A stretch of 64,000 nt of DNA from Phoronis australis. Lineage: Eukaryota > Phoronida > Phoronidae. The notes under the pieces were generated by a model. It was not told the origin of the DNA. It searched no databases and worked only from the letters and a program-made list of their open reading frames with translations. The stretch covers positions 832,802 to 896,801 of the forward strand of contig NMRA01000004.1 in assembly GCA_002633005.1 (NCBI GenBank), written 5' to 3'. Both the position numbers and the translations under genes were made by a program. Positions 35,701 to 45,700 of this stretch are shown here, in pieces. Numbering within the stretch: the stretch's first letter is position 1; every line of letters starts with the position of its first letter.

Positions 35701-37807
35701 TGATGTGACTGCACATGTGTTTCATTTATCGTGAAGAGTTTATGTACATGCCATTCCATTACTGTTAAATCCCAAAGCTGGGCCACAAACGATGTTCCGT
35801 TCCTTGAAGTTGTTTCGAGTAAATGAAGCCCAGAAGTTTGGCATCTGCGATTCTACTACCCGGATACCAAAAACCCGCCATTTTCAGAGCACATCCGTGT
35901 TCAGTGCAAAATTTGTGACATGAAAATAGGTAACCTTCTTACAAATGGAAATTGGCAAAGTCTGATTTGTAGCGACACATTCAAATCCAAACATATGGAA
36001 TCTAGAATTAAAGAGTATTTGGATACTTGTCTTATCTCCGGTGCCGGGGAAATCGTGAAGTGAAGACTGTAGGGTAACAAATGGCTAAATCGCAATTTTT
36101 GGTAATTTTTGGCATCTCGATTTTTTCTGGGGAAAGAAGCAAGACAAAAAGACATGACTTTGTTGAATTCGTTCATATTTGAGAAACCCTGTAGCGTTTG
36201 TCCTTTTTATCTTGTCTTCAGACAGACAGTGTACTGTAAAGAAAGGCATTTGTAAACCCAGACCTGTGATTACGTTGAGATCAGACACTTAAACTATGGC
36301 CTTTGCCCTAAATACGTTATCTACACATTCATGCCTATCTTTCATTTAATGAATGAGCATAAAACATTTTATATACATGTAGAGTCAAGAAATGTTTTAC
36401 AAAACTGCTTCAACCATTTTATGACAGCATGATTATCTCTAAAGTTGAGGTTTTGGCAATATAAACACAAAGTTCACTGAATCATTACCGTGTTATTTGA
36501 CAGTTATCCAAAGAAAGAGAGCGACGCCCACCAGCTGCGAATAAAAATGACGTGTTCGGACAGAATGCTAAGGTCGTTCCTCGCATTTACGAAATGGTCA
36601 GAGAAAGGTATGAGGGAGTGGCGTGACGCATGATAATGTTGCAACTGTGTGTGATCAGATTGGAACACAGCTAGTTAAAAAGATACTAAATCCTGCTTTT
36701 TAATGTCACTGTGTCACCATAGACCATAGACAACAAAGTCCTTTACCCGATAATTTCCGATGGAATTCTCAGAGGAGGTGTTACTCTCTCACAATGCGCA
36801 TCTCAGCTTCCAGTGAGTGAACAGACGACATATTTTAATATGTTAAAACAGTTTCACATGCCATCACACCAAGCGCCTCCAGTGAACAGGGACGTCGTGG
36901 CCAATTGTGAAATTAAAATATAATCGGTCGCGGCTTGTGCGCATGATCAAAGATTTTAGCGTTGAGAATACACAGAGTTGGTGGTCCATGTACTATAGTT
37001 TATGGTGTCATTGAATAGATATTTTGGCTTTCTGCTGGCGGTCATTAGGCCTACCTGTAGTTGTCGCTTGAACTCGCCTGAAGCGTAAGTCACCCTTGTC
37101 CGTTAAACAGACTTTGTAAGGAGTTAGCATCACAATTTCGAGGGTCTATGGAGTTTACTGAGCATTATGTTGTTTCAAAGAGCTGGACGGATTTTTCGAT
37201 GAGATATGTTTCTCTTAATAATGCAAAACCAAGTTTAGTATCCTTTAAGTCATTTCAAGGGTTAGAATTTAGTATTGTTACTAAAAAACGTACACTAAAT
37301 TACTAACATGTATACATGTCCTGTCAAACCAGAGCGAGGTCGACGAGTCATGAACTTTTGATTTGGTGAACAAGCGATCTTGACTTAGTAGATAAATTTG
37401 GCTCTTGAAAGTTTATACAGTATTTGGCATCCTTATGGGCGGCGCATCACAAGGGGCTGGGGGGTGGGCTATAGCCCCCTACTTATTTCAGTGCTGCGCC
37501 ACCCATGTCTATGGGTGATGCCCAGCATAGTTGGCTGGGAGGCTATAGTCCACCCCCCACTTATTTCAGAGCTGCGCCGCTCATGATCCGTTTGTCCTTT
37601 GCTATAGCTGTTGTATAAAAGTAGGGAACTTGTGAGTTGTCCTTGGTCTTTAAACATTTAGCATAATATAAATCATCGGCCATGTGGAGAAAGTACGTTA
37701 TTTATATCCCTGTCTTTAGCGTTAACAGCTTACTACAAAATCCGTTATTCTTTAGGTCAACTCGAGACTACTGGATGAACCTAAAAAGGACCAACATTAC
37801 TGAATAA
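26562..37807 (+). CDS. BHMT: Betaine-homocysteine S-methyltransferase (8 coding exons)
   Basis: Predicted 356-aa cytosolic enzyme that transfers a methyl group from glycine betaine to homocysteine, giving dimethylglycine and methionine. Exons 26562-26703, 28824-28933, 30837-31031, 31591-31738, 34348-34536, 35083-35213, 36504-36607 and 37756-37807 join in frame. The translation is collinear with animal [72 protein letters not shown] and [13 protein letters not shown]. The zinc-binding cysteines of the family are Cys207 (GINC), Cys291 and Cys292 (GGCC). The protein is about 50 aa shorter than human BHMT (406 aa); after the barrel it retains only [16 protein letters not shown], matching human ARKEYWENLR, and lacks the rest of the C-terminal extension. 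The ATG chosen has a GILERL block immediately after it. An acceptor-like CTCTTCCAG ends at 26539, so an upstream 5'UTR exon is possible. Confidence 0.93.
28824..28933 (+). CDS. BHMT: BHMT coding exon 2
   Basis: The acceptor TTCGTTTTAG ends at 28823 and the donor is GTAAGC. Residues 48-84 ([28 protein letters not shown]) are among the most conserved of the enzyme. Phase 1 in, phase 0 out. Confidence 0.92.
29566..29606 (-). repeat. 41-bp dispersed repeat fragment (copy 2)
   Basis: Read on the minus strand it matches 14548-14588 with a few substitutions. It lies in BHMT intron 2. Confidence 0.6.
30837..31031 (+). CDS. BHMT: BHMT coding exon 3
   Basis: 65 codons in phase 0 at both ends, with acceptor ATGTATAG and donor GTAAGT. 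It encodes [16 protein letters not shown] and [10 protein letters not shown], aligned with human ALVAGGVSQTPSYL and KNVDFLIAE. Confidence 0.92.
31140..31200. repeat. G-rich purine tract with one unresolved base
   Basis: Runs such as GGAGGGAGGGAGGAAGGG and an eight-G run with N at 31194, in BHMT intron 3. It contains many G-runs of three or more, which in principle allows quadruplex folding and explains the sequencing ambiguity. Confidence 0.7.
31591..31738 (+). CDS. BHMT: BHMT coding exon 4
   Basis: The acceptor used must be CCCAAATTAG (ending 31590), because TAT TTT GCA GCC GTG continues AE into [13 protein letters not shown] as in the family. A second AG ten bases on (TATTTTGCAG, ending 31600) would shift the frame to an early stop. 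The donor is CAG-GTGCGA. Confidence 0.88.
33066..33209. mobile_element. MITE with CAG(T/G)GGCGGAT-type ends (hAT-like)
   Basis: Starts CAGTGGAGGATTTGGGGGGC and ends, inverted, AAATCCTGGATCCGCCCCTG. The 144-bp interior lacks coding capacity. Such ends resemble those of non-autonomous hAT elements. A matching 8-bp target duplication is not visible, so the superfamily is tentative. Confidence 0.5.
33259..34205. mobile_element. BHMT: Large inverted-repeat element with minisatellite arms (BHMT intron 4)
   Basis: The left end CAGTATGGGTTGTTCTAAAT and the right end, which reads CAGTATTGGATTGTTCTTAA on the minus strand, are inverted repeats. Each is followed inward by a CGACCCAC-type minisatellite, on the left as CCCACGACCCACAAC units to about 33450 and on the right as GGGTCGTGGGTCGAGG to about 34105. 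The middle (about 650 bp) is unique, with no ORF recognised. The element ends 142 bp before exon 5. Confidence 0.6.
33290..33450. repeat. CCCACGACCCACAAC minisatellite
   Basis: About ten imperfect 15-bp units, with one unresolved base at 33354. Related units in reverse complement lie at 34105-34185. Frames through it ([12 protein letters not shown]) are repeat artefacts. Confidence 0.85.
34348..34536 (+). CDS. BHMT: BHMT coding exon 5 (first zinc cysteine)
   Basis: The acceptor CTTGTTGAAG ends at 34347 and the donor is GTACAT. It encodes GADIIGINC, carrying Cys207, then [10 protein letters not shown] and [12 protein letters not shown], and ends PEFPL. A microsatellite-like GATGGTG tract begins about 45 bp after the donor. 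Confidence 0.92.
34584..34700. repeat. GATGGTGGT-type simple repeat after BHMT exon 5
   Basis: Imperfect GTGATGATG and GTTGTTGGTGGTG units in intron 5, starting about 45 bp past the exon 5 donor. Confidence 0.8.
35083..35213 (+). CDS. BHMT: BHMT coding exon 6 (GGCC zinc motif)
   Basis: The acceptor CAATTACAG ends at 35082. It encodes [16 protein letters not shown] and [16 protein letters not shown]. Cys291 and Cys292 complete the zinc site. The donor is GTGTGT; phase 0 out. Confidence 0.93.
36504..36607 (+). CDS. BHMT: BHMT coding exon 7
   Basis: The acceptor TATTTGACAG ends at 36503 and the donor is GTATGA. It encodes [16 protein letters not shown] and PRIYEMVRE, corresponding to the post-barrel segment before the C-terminal helix. 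Less conserved than the other exons but in phase on both sides. Confidence 0.85.
37434..37588. repeat. Dimeric 75-bp palindromic repeat, copy 1
   Basis: Two consecutive units of about 75 bp, each running ATGGGCGGCGCA ... GGGCTATAGCCCCC ... ACTTATTTCAGTGCTGCGCC(A/G)CCCATG. Unit ends are inverted repeats. It lies in BHMT intron 7, about 165 bp before the terminal exon. The same dimer occurs at 47700-47850. Confidence 0.75.
37756..37807 (+). CDS. BHMT: BHMT terminal coding exon
   Basis: The acceptor TATTCTTTAG ends at 37755. The final residues [16 protein letters not shown] match the human EYWENLR helix, followed by TAA and a second in-frame TAG. Confidence 0.85.
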
Positions 37808-37892
37808 TAGCCTCAAACCCACATCTTCTGAAGGAGTAATCATACTGCAACCTCGAAGTCAACCGGTTATACATGTTCATGCACATGTTTGA

Positions 37893-37898
37893 AATAAA
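37893..37898 (+). terminator. BHMT: Poly(A) signal AATAAA for BHMT
   Basis: AATAAA 86 bp after the stop codon, within a T-rich context (GCAAATTTTGTG). This implies a short 3'UTR of about 110 bp. Confidence 0.65.
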
Positions 37899-40632
37899 TG
37901 CAAATTTTGTGATGCATGGACTTCCACCCTTTCGCTTCACCTATTCTCACATCACCGCCGGCTGATTGGCACCAGCAATTGAACCTCTCTTTTATGGAGC
38001 AAAAACGTTTTTTTCACGAAAAACATTGTTTCTAATGTATTGACCTTAACATGCACAACTGCCCAATATTAGTTCAGTTCCTGTGGTTTCCTAACTTCAG
38101 GGCTTGGAATTTTCCTCTTTTAAAAGGATTTCCTCTTTTTGGTTTAGATTTCCCCTTATTTGATTTCCAATTTCCTGTTTTTGTCTCTATTCATCATTAT
38201 TTTGACTTTAGTTATGCGAAAACGTTTACTTCAGTTAGATTTTACAACACAAAAATATTTATATTACACAAGCCCATTTATTTGTGTAACTATACGTCAC
38301 TTGAAAAATTGTCCACTTCTTTTCATCGGTCACTCCAAGCCCTGACTTTTGTTTTTATGCTATATACTGAATACAGGATTGGTATCCTTCCTACAGTGCA
38401 ACAGAAGTACAGAGACAGGAGTATTTTCTTTACCTGAACCACCCTTTGATCCCATTTCTGCCCAGGCTCTATATACAAGAAACGTTCATTGCTGGTCATG
38501 GATTGTAAATGTTAGAATTTGACAGTTTTAAGTTAGGAGACAAGATCATGCTTCCGATTCAACCTCTCCCTCCTTCATTTGAGATTGGATGCTCAAAGAG
38601 TACAAATATACATTCACTGTTAGTAAACCGAATCTGTCACAGCTGTGCTGGATGTTGTTCATGATCGAAATGATGAACATATGGGTTAAAAAGACACTTT
38701 TACACTTCCCTAGCGATACATGTATAGCCATATCACGTACGATTACTTTATTTAAGTGTTCTCAACATGCCGTTCTGATAAAGGTGTCTGTTGAGTATGA
38801 GAGTATGACATTTTAGACTCAGTGAAATATATTTAAAATGCGAAAATAATAATTGGTAGTCATTTACTTAGCACTGCAAATTAGTAAGCACTTCGATAAT
38901 TATTACCTGGCTATGAGCCCGGTCAATCTTAATACACTGTACTTCCCAATCTCAACTCTTTGGGAGCAAACAATAGGTGCAACCATTACAGGATGCTTTC
39001 TATATGATCACTTGGGGATCCAATTAATTCCACAGTTGTCACAACGCAATACTACATCCATTTTAAGTTACATGAATATTGTTTCTAGTACCTTTATGGT
39101 TAATCTGTCAAAATTTATAAGGAAAGCTTTCTCATAAGAGCCAGTGTCTAAATACTTTAGTTTTCTGAATGTTAAATAGTCTTTTTTGTTCAAACATCAT
39201 TCTGCCTTTGTATATGTACTTGGTGACTAGTATGGGCACGTGGCCTTTTATGTAAAGAATAAAGGATTTTTTATTATTAAAAAGTTATCCCAACGCCTAA
39301 GCAAGCCATATAGTGTTTTCCATTAGAGGAACTTCGACTTACCGAAGCTTTTCCGAAACTTCGCTTACCTTTTCGACTAGTAGACAGCGATATCAAATTA
39401 TCGATAGATGTAGATTCCGTCGTCGCAGTAGACACCAGACGGTGCAGATCATTCGTACTCTCAAACGAATATTGAGTAATGAGTTTGAGGCTGACTATAA
39501 ATTGTTATCCTGCCTTTTACGAGTGCTTACGAAAGTGGTTAGTGTCATTCATCATCAGATATGCATTATTTTGTCTATTTACGTGCGTCTGGAGACCACG
39601 TCGGCTACGCAACTGTAACAAACTCGCTGGTTCCCTGCGTGCTTAACCCAGCCTGCAGGCAGGTATATCGCAGTGGCACGCGCTTTAGCATTGGTAGATG
39701 TAACTTTGGCAGTCATTGGTTAGCTTTACAACATTGTGAAAAAATGGCGGACTGTGAGCGATTTTTAGCCTTGTCATGCAAGTGGGGTCGCAGCAACTAT
39801 TTCGTTTCTGCAGTGATGTTTAATAGCCGTGTGCTTGAAGCACATACATGTACAATAAACACATATCTGGCCGATTTAACCGGTGTGTTATTCATACTGT
39901 ATGAATACAGGACACTATCGTAAACAGAAGTCATCGACAGTCGCTGAAAGATGCATTCCGAAAAGTCGCAATCACAATTTCTAGCCTTCACATTTCCTGA
40001 ACATAAATTTTAAGCACCGATTTGTCTGTACGGCAGACCACATTTACACTTCAGTCTATCAGTCATGCCAGTTTTTTTGCGTAATGCGCTGCCTGTTGAG
40101 AATTCGACTTGCCAATTAGAAACGCCGGTGAAAAAAAAAATTACCGAGGAAAATTAAGTGATACCCGGTGCGTGCTGGCGCGGCTACCGCCCCACCTAGC
40201 GGCACGCGAGCTATAACAAAGAGTACGTTTTGCGAGTCTCGCGTATACATGTACATGTATCGCTGCTGCGACCTCTACCGATAACTTCGACGAAGATTCG
40301 CTCTGATCGTTCCCACTACACCGGAGTTTCGGTGAGTATCGAAACTTTGCTTTTGAATCCTACTGTTTTCAGCGAAATTTCTCATGCAAACTAACTATCG
40401 GCCCTTTCCCACTTACAAAAAACTTAGTAAAATAGAAGTTTCGCCTCTAATGGGAAAGCTCTATAACGACAGTGAATGTCCAGTCCTAGTCGATTTACAA
40501 ATACTGCTCGTGGCTTAGTCGCAATTCTGAAGACTGTGTTTTAATGCAGTGATTTTAAAAATTCAACGAGTATTTTTTTTGGGTGAGACCTTCACGTTTT
40601 GAAGTCCGGACAACACTTTTGATCACTGTCCA

Positions 40633-40720
40633 GTTGGGGGGTGCGAAAGTCTGACGGGATAAATTCTGGCTAATACTCTGCCCTTCCCCTCCCCAAAATA
40701 AAATCCTGGATCTGCCCCTG
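40633..40720. mobile_element. Short hAT-like MITE fragment
   Basis: Ends AAATCCTGGATCTGCCCCTG like the element at 33066-33209 and has a G-rich left end TTGGGGGGTGCG. CTGTCCA occurs immediately on both sides (40626-40632 and 40721-40727), compatible with a target duplication. Confidence 0.5.
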
Positions 40721-40977
40721 CTGTCCATTTGAATATGCAGTAGAGCTGGTTTTGAAAACCGACCAATTGTTAATTGCCCAATTGGTCCGGCCCGGATTAC
40801 ACAGCGGCACTCGAATTTCGAGGTCTATACCCACAATGCCGTATACATCCATCCGGCACATTTGCTGCCTCGTTTTCGTCTCACTGGAGTTTCATATGTT
40901 ATTTGTTGTTGTCCATTTCTTTACACGTTTTTCTCGGCAGTATTACTCTATTTGTCCTTCCAGTGCTAACGAAGTAG

Positions 40978-41100
40978 TACTGCTGTGCTGTGGGCTGCAA
41001 CTCCGACGTGAAAAGTTTGAAAAACTGGACAAATGCCCGTGGATGCGTGATCTGAAATTCTTTGTCTTCCCGACATCAACGATCGAGACGCGAAAGTGTG
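40978..41100 (+). pseudogene. Decayed THAP-type zinc-finger segment
   Basis: One frame reads YCCAVGCNSDVKSLKNW, then TNARGCVI and a TGA (41053-41055). The next frame continues LKFFVFPTSTIETRK. CxxxxC-type spacing followed by an FVFP block resembles the first half of a THAP domain (C2CH). The stop, the frame change and the absence of a start codon suggest a pseudogene or transposon relic. Homology is by eye only. Confidence 0.4.
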
Positions 41101-42635
41101 TCTTATTTTTAAACCTAGGTCACGCGCTTTCTTGTGTCCTGCAGAAAGGGAATTTTATGACGCCCTGAAATCCGGGAGGGTCCTACATCTATTGGATACG
41201 AGAACGGGACAATCCGAGACCAATTCACAGCATGCTTTACATGTATCCAGGAAATGCTTGCGAGCTCATTCCAATAAATGTATTCCCTTGCTACAACTGC
41301 CATGGAATGTGTTTGCACGCAATGTGTCATTGAGTGAGTGGTAAGATACAAAAAAAAGGAAACCTGCCATAAAAATCTAGCCCAACATTTCTGGTATTAA
41401 ACATTTTATTCAAATAGTGCGTGTGCATAACAATCTTTAACAATTAACAACAAGTTATGAAATATTCTTACTTTATACAAGCAATAAGAGGCGATACTTC
41501 CGAATAATATTGGCACAAGTGATCACGAATTTTTGCAAAAACGCGCGCGCGTGTACACAGGAGTTCTCCGATTTTGTTATCAAACGTGTTATAAACCGTG
41601 AACATCAAAGATCATTTGGCCCTGCCTGGGCTGCGTTACGTGAGGCTAATAATTGACTACAAGTTGGACAAAATCACGCAAGTCTTCATGTCGCCATGCA
41701 AACAATCAAAGCCTGTGATAACACAACCTTGCACTCGTGGATGTTTCAACTTAAATAACGGGCTCCAGGGTATCGTTCCGATTATCAAGTTTCTTGCAAA
41801 GAAAAACTAAGAACGGCAACTTTTTCGAAAATAATGCTCGTCACCTTACTAACAAAGCCTACCTAGCAAAATGGCGGCTAATGATGTTCCTGCATTTGGC
41901 CAGTAAGGTCGGAGCATTCAGGCATGAATATAATTATAAACTTCATGGAGGGTATAGAGTTCAATGTTTTCGCGTCCTAATCGAAGGTTTATCGCCGTCC
42001 GTGCATGAGTAGTGCACTGAAATTGGCAAGGCAGCCCTAGCACGCGTCTCCACTTGCCGCAAATGCAGTGCACATGTGCGTCGATTGTTTTTCAAAAAAT
42101 ATAACAAGTGCTGAACAAAGGCTGAAATCAGAGAGGCTCAAGCTTGCATAGATAACTTTAAACAAACATTAGACTACAAAGAAATGAAGATGTCTCTTCA
42201 CTAGCGAGCACAAATCCTTACGGATTCATGGAATAAACGAACATGTTTAAAATAATCCTAAAAAGGATTCCAAACACAATTGAACGAACGGATTTAAACG
42301 TAAATTTCCTCTTTGAAAGTTAATACCTGGTGTTGCAAAGATTGTCCATTTGAATTTTTGCCAGACTAAACATAAATCAATAAGCGAATAAAGGAAAGGC
42401 TAAAAATCGTAAAAACAGAAACCAACACAACAGCCTAACGGACGGATATCAGCGTCTAAATAAACACGTGAGTTAATATATTCTCGTATAAAGATTCAGC
42501 ATCAATAATTATCACAACTTCCACCAATAAATAGCACTTTTTTATCTGTCTGCTACTTCTCCACCCATGCCAATGCATGTAAATCCTTGGCCTATGTTCC
42601 ATCTCTCGGTAATGTCAGCCCATCATGATAAGCAA

Positions 42636-42641
42636 TTTATT
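42636..42641 (-). terminator. Poly(A) signal overlapping the stop codon
   Basis: On the minus strand TGAATAAA merges the stop codon with AATAAA. If used, the 3'UTR would be only about 20-30 nt. Another signal further left cannot be excluded. Confidence 0.4.
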
Positions 42642-42746
42642 CAACGCGGAGCTACTGTGCAGGTGCGTATACTGAAAATTTTAGAATTGAATGCCCCATT
42701 TCGCTTTTTTGTATTATAACCTGGGTAAACTGTTCCCTCAGAATCC
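42641..42746 (-). CDS. Mucin-like protein terminal exon
   Basis: After acceptor TTCTATACCAG the frame reads [17 protein letters not shown] and ends VAPR, then TGA (42643-42641). Phase 2 fits the preceding exon. No homology is recognised. Confidence 0.6.
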
Positions 42747-45700
42747 CTGGTATAGAAATAGGGGGCGCTCATTCGGTAAAAGCAAACATGTGTTCGCACA
42801 GCCACAGACCAAAAACGACTGTGCTTCATGGTAAAAGTTGGCTGTGTTTTCTCAAGTAGAATTTTTTACGGAGTTCCCTTATTTTGCTCAACTAGAGGCA
42901 CACATATTTAGTAGGAAACTGAAGTGTATACGTCAATTAAACGTACACGAACTAACCTCAGCAAACCTGTTCAGTGAGTCACCTACTGTACTTTTAGATA
43001 TTCGCTTAACTTGTTTCCGGTCATGGAGTGTCTATATGGTTGTATTAGTTTGTGAACGGATTGACTAGCCGTAACAGCGTTTACATGTACCTCAAATGGC
43101 TTCCAAACTTTATGGGTATGGGTACTGATACTCGCGTCCGCTGTTGTCACGGAATCGTCGATTGGAGTTTGTATTCTCTACATTGGCAACATATCCCGTA
43201 GTACCACGAGGGAACGAATCCCGACTCGAAGCAGACGAACAATCCCAGTTTGTATGATACCCTCTGTAGAGTACGGCATCGCTTGAATGACGTGCCAGAC
43301 TTCCACCAATCGCCGCTCGACTTTTGACAGCGTGATCAGCTCCGTTGTTGAAGTTTGGACTCCACTGTAAGATATCACATCGATGTCATTCCCAGAAGAC
43401 ATATAACCGCGGATTTTGAGAGAAGATATTTTACTTAAAAGTAAGCTGGCTTTTTTGAACTGTGGGAAACACGATCATACAGTACGTGTTGCCAGGAACT
43501 CGGCTTGAAAGAAATAGTGTGCCCTGTAAGCAATGCTGTTTTCTGCAGAAAATGAGAAGGAACGCCATTTTTGTGCACAATAAACATTTGTGGAACACAT
43601 TTGCAGTACCAAACCGCACCCGTTTCAATCGGGACATAGAAGTAAGAAGGTTATTTTGAGACTGTATGCGTTTAAATAGACCTAACTGAGAATTTCAAAT
43701 ACCTCTGCAGAAACACGATTAGTTTCACGGTCTGTCATCAATCTTGGCTGAAATAGAAATCAATCGTTTAGCAGTATAGTTGACACATATCTTCGACAAA
43801 AATTGGTTGGAGGCACGCCTCATTCTCACGAAAACTGCGTTATACTTTTGTCGACTCTCCAAAGAGCAACAAAACTGCAAACTTAAAACTTTAATACGTA
43901 CCCTTCCATACTGCTGGGATAACTGTTCTTTGCAGGATTGATAAATACACCCAAAATTTGACAGGACATGTATTAAAATTAAAAGCGGACAGTACCGTCA
44001 TGTCTTCAACCAATTTTGCGCAGAGGCGATTCTACCGCCAAACTGTTCCGATATTCTCACCCATGTACATTCGCGTCTTCCATTCAAACAGCCACGTAGA
44101 ACACGAAATAGTTGACAAGTCATTTGAATAACACGGGGACATTGTTTGGTGAGGACATCATCAAACAATTTAGCAATGAAGCAGACATCCCCATATCTTA
44201 AGTGTTGTTGCTCCTGTCAATTTGAATGATGTTCAACAGCTCATTATATGAATTAAGACCTCTTTCCAATGAATTTCCTAGCTTTACTCACCAGCAACGT
44301 GTTGTCATACATCCGACCGTCACTCTCCTGCAAAAACAAAGTCACCTGACAGTTCAAGAGATAATGAAATTTCGTAACGACCAACGTCTTTAATTACGTC
44401 ACTATTGAACCGTGGACGTCACAAAATGAAGGCGTCACGAGAAGGGTCAATCATTGTTGTCGCAAAGGGATATACAAAAATCGCAACAGTAGGTAGGGGT
44501 ATTTTTCACTTTCATGCATTTTGAAGTTATAACGTACCATTCTATTTCTCCAGTTATCAACAGCTTTTGCAATTTGCACCAACTTGACCTTGGCGACACC
44601 ATCGTCAGCTCGTGGAATTTCATATGGCACATAGTCATCATAAAAACTTCTTCCGGTTGAGGAATCATTGCGGTCACGTCGAAATAGGTAGACGCACATA
44701 AAAACAACGGCGACAGAGAGCACCAATAACACGGCACCGACTACAATCAGCGCAATAGCCCAACCAGGAAGAACTGAAATAAATAATAGACTAGGGATAT
44801 ACTAGGCGAATACAGTGATTATTTGCCACGTCTGTTGTTAACATTGTTCAGAATATGCGAAAATGAGAGACTGGTGGCGTCAGAGATAAGATCAAATATG
44901 ATGAGAAGCCCAACTAATTGCCAAATATTTTGACGGAAACAGTTTTCAGCTTCTGACTGAATCCAACGATACGAAACTGACTACAGCTGATCTCAAATTT
45001 CGAAAACTTCGTCCTTCAAAGGAATGTAGTGAAGCAAAGGTTAGTGTACCAACTTTTGGTTGAACACGAATTCAATATTGAGGGACTGAATAAAACCAAC
45101 ATCAAATGCAACCATAACAATTACAAAAGGAAAGAAGACTGGCCGAGGCTAAAAGTACAGTGTATTCCAGAGAATGAGCACACGACTATGTGAACAACCT
45201 GGTGCCAATTGTTTGCTCTTAAAGCTTTCTAGACCTCAAGAAGCACCAGAAAACAACCTACTGCTGGAAGCAATCCTTTCACACGCCACAATATCAATCA
45301 CTAAAATACAGCAGAGTTAATTTTGGAAAATATCATTCTCAGCGTTCTCACCTCTCTTTTCACATTGATCGCCTCCGTAACCTTCCACGCATGCACACGT
45401 CGTGCTGTTGCCGCGTACTTCGATACAAGAGCCGCCATTTTGACAGGATGTGTCACTAGTCCCACATTCGCCTATAATAAATGGCAGTCGATTATATAGC
45501 ATTATTCCTTAGTGTTTCTGAAGATTGAAGTCGCAATCCCTTACACTACCCATAAACGACTAAAATTGCATTGAGGCAATCATTTGTGTTTGACACATAA
45601 AATTTGACATGCTGTATATTTATATTGCTGAACACTTCTATGCTCACATATTCTTGGTTTTATTTATACATAAACTGAACCAGTATCGTTTGCGCACCTA

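Larger units (their letters stand above)
37900..42600. other. Intergenic region between BHMT and mucin-like genes (convergent)
   Basis: No complete gene is supported. It holds a GC-richer patch at 40140-40335 ending in a donor-like CGGAGTTTCG-GTGAGT, a hAT-like MITE at 40.63-40.72 kb and a decayed THAP-like segment at 40.98-41.10 kb. A 94-residue frame at 38853-39137 and a 120-residue frame at 39561-39923 show no family resemblance. BHMT and the mucin gene both end towards this region. Confidence 0.5.

Noticed and set aside
38853-39923. Plus-strand frames of 94, 101 and 120 residues
   Set aside because: No recognisable domain or start/splice context; lengths are within chance for a 4.7-kb gene-free stretch.
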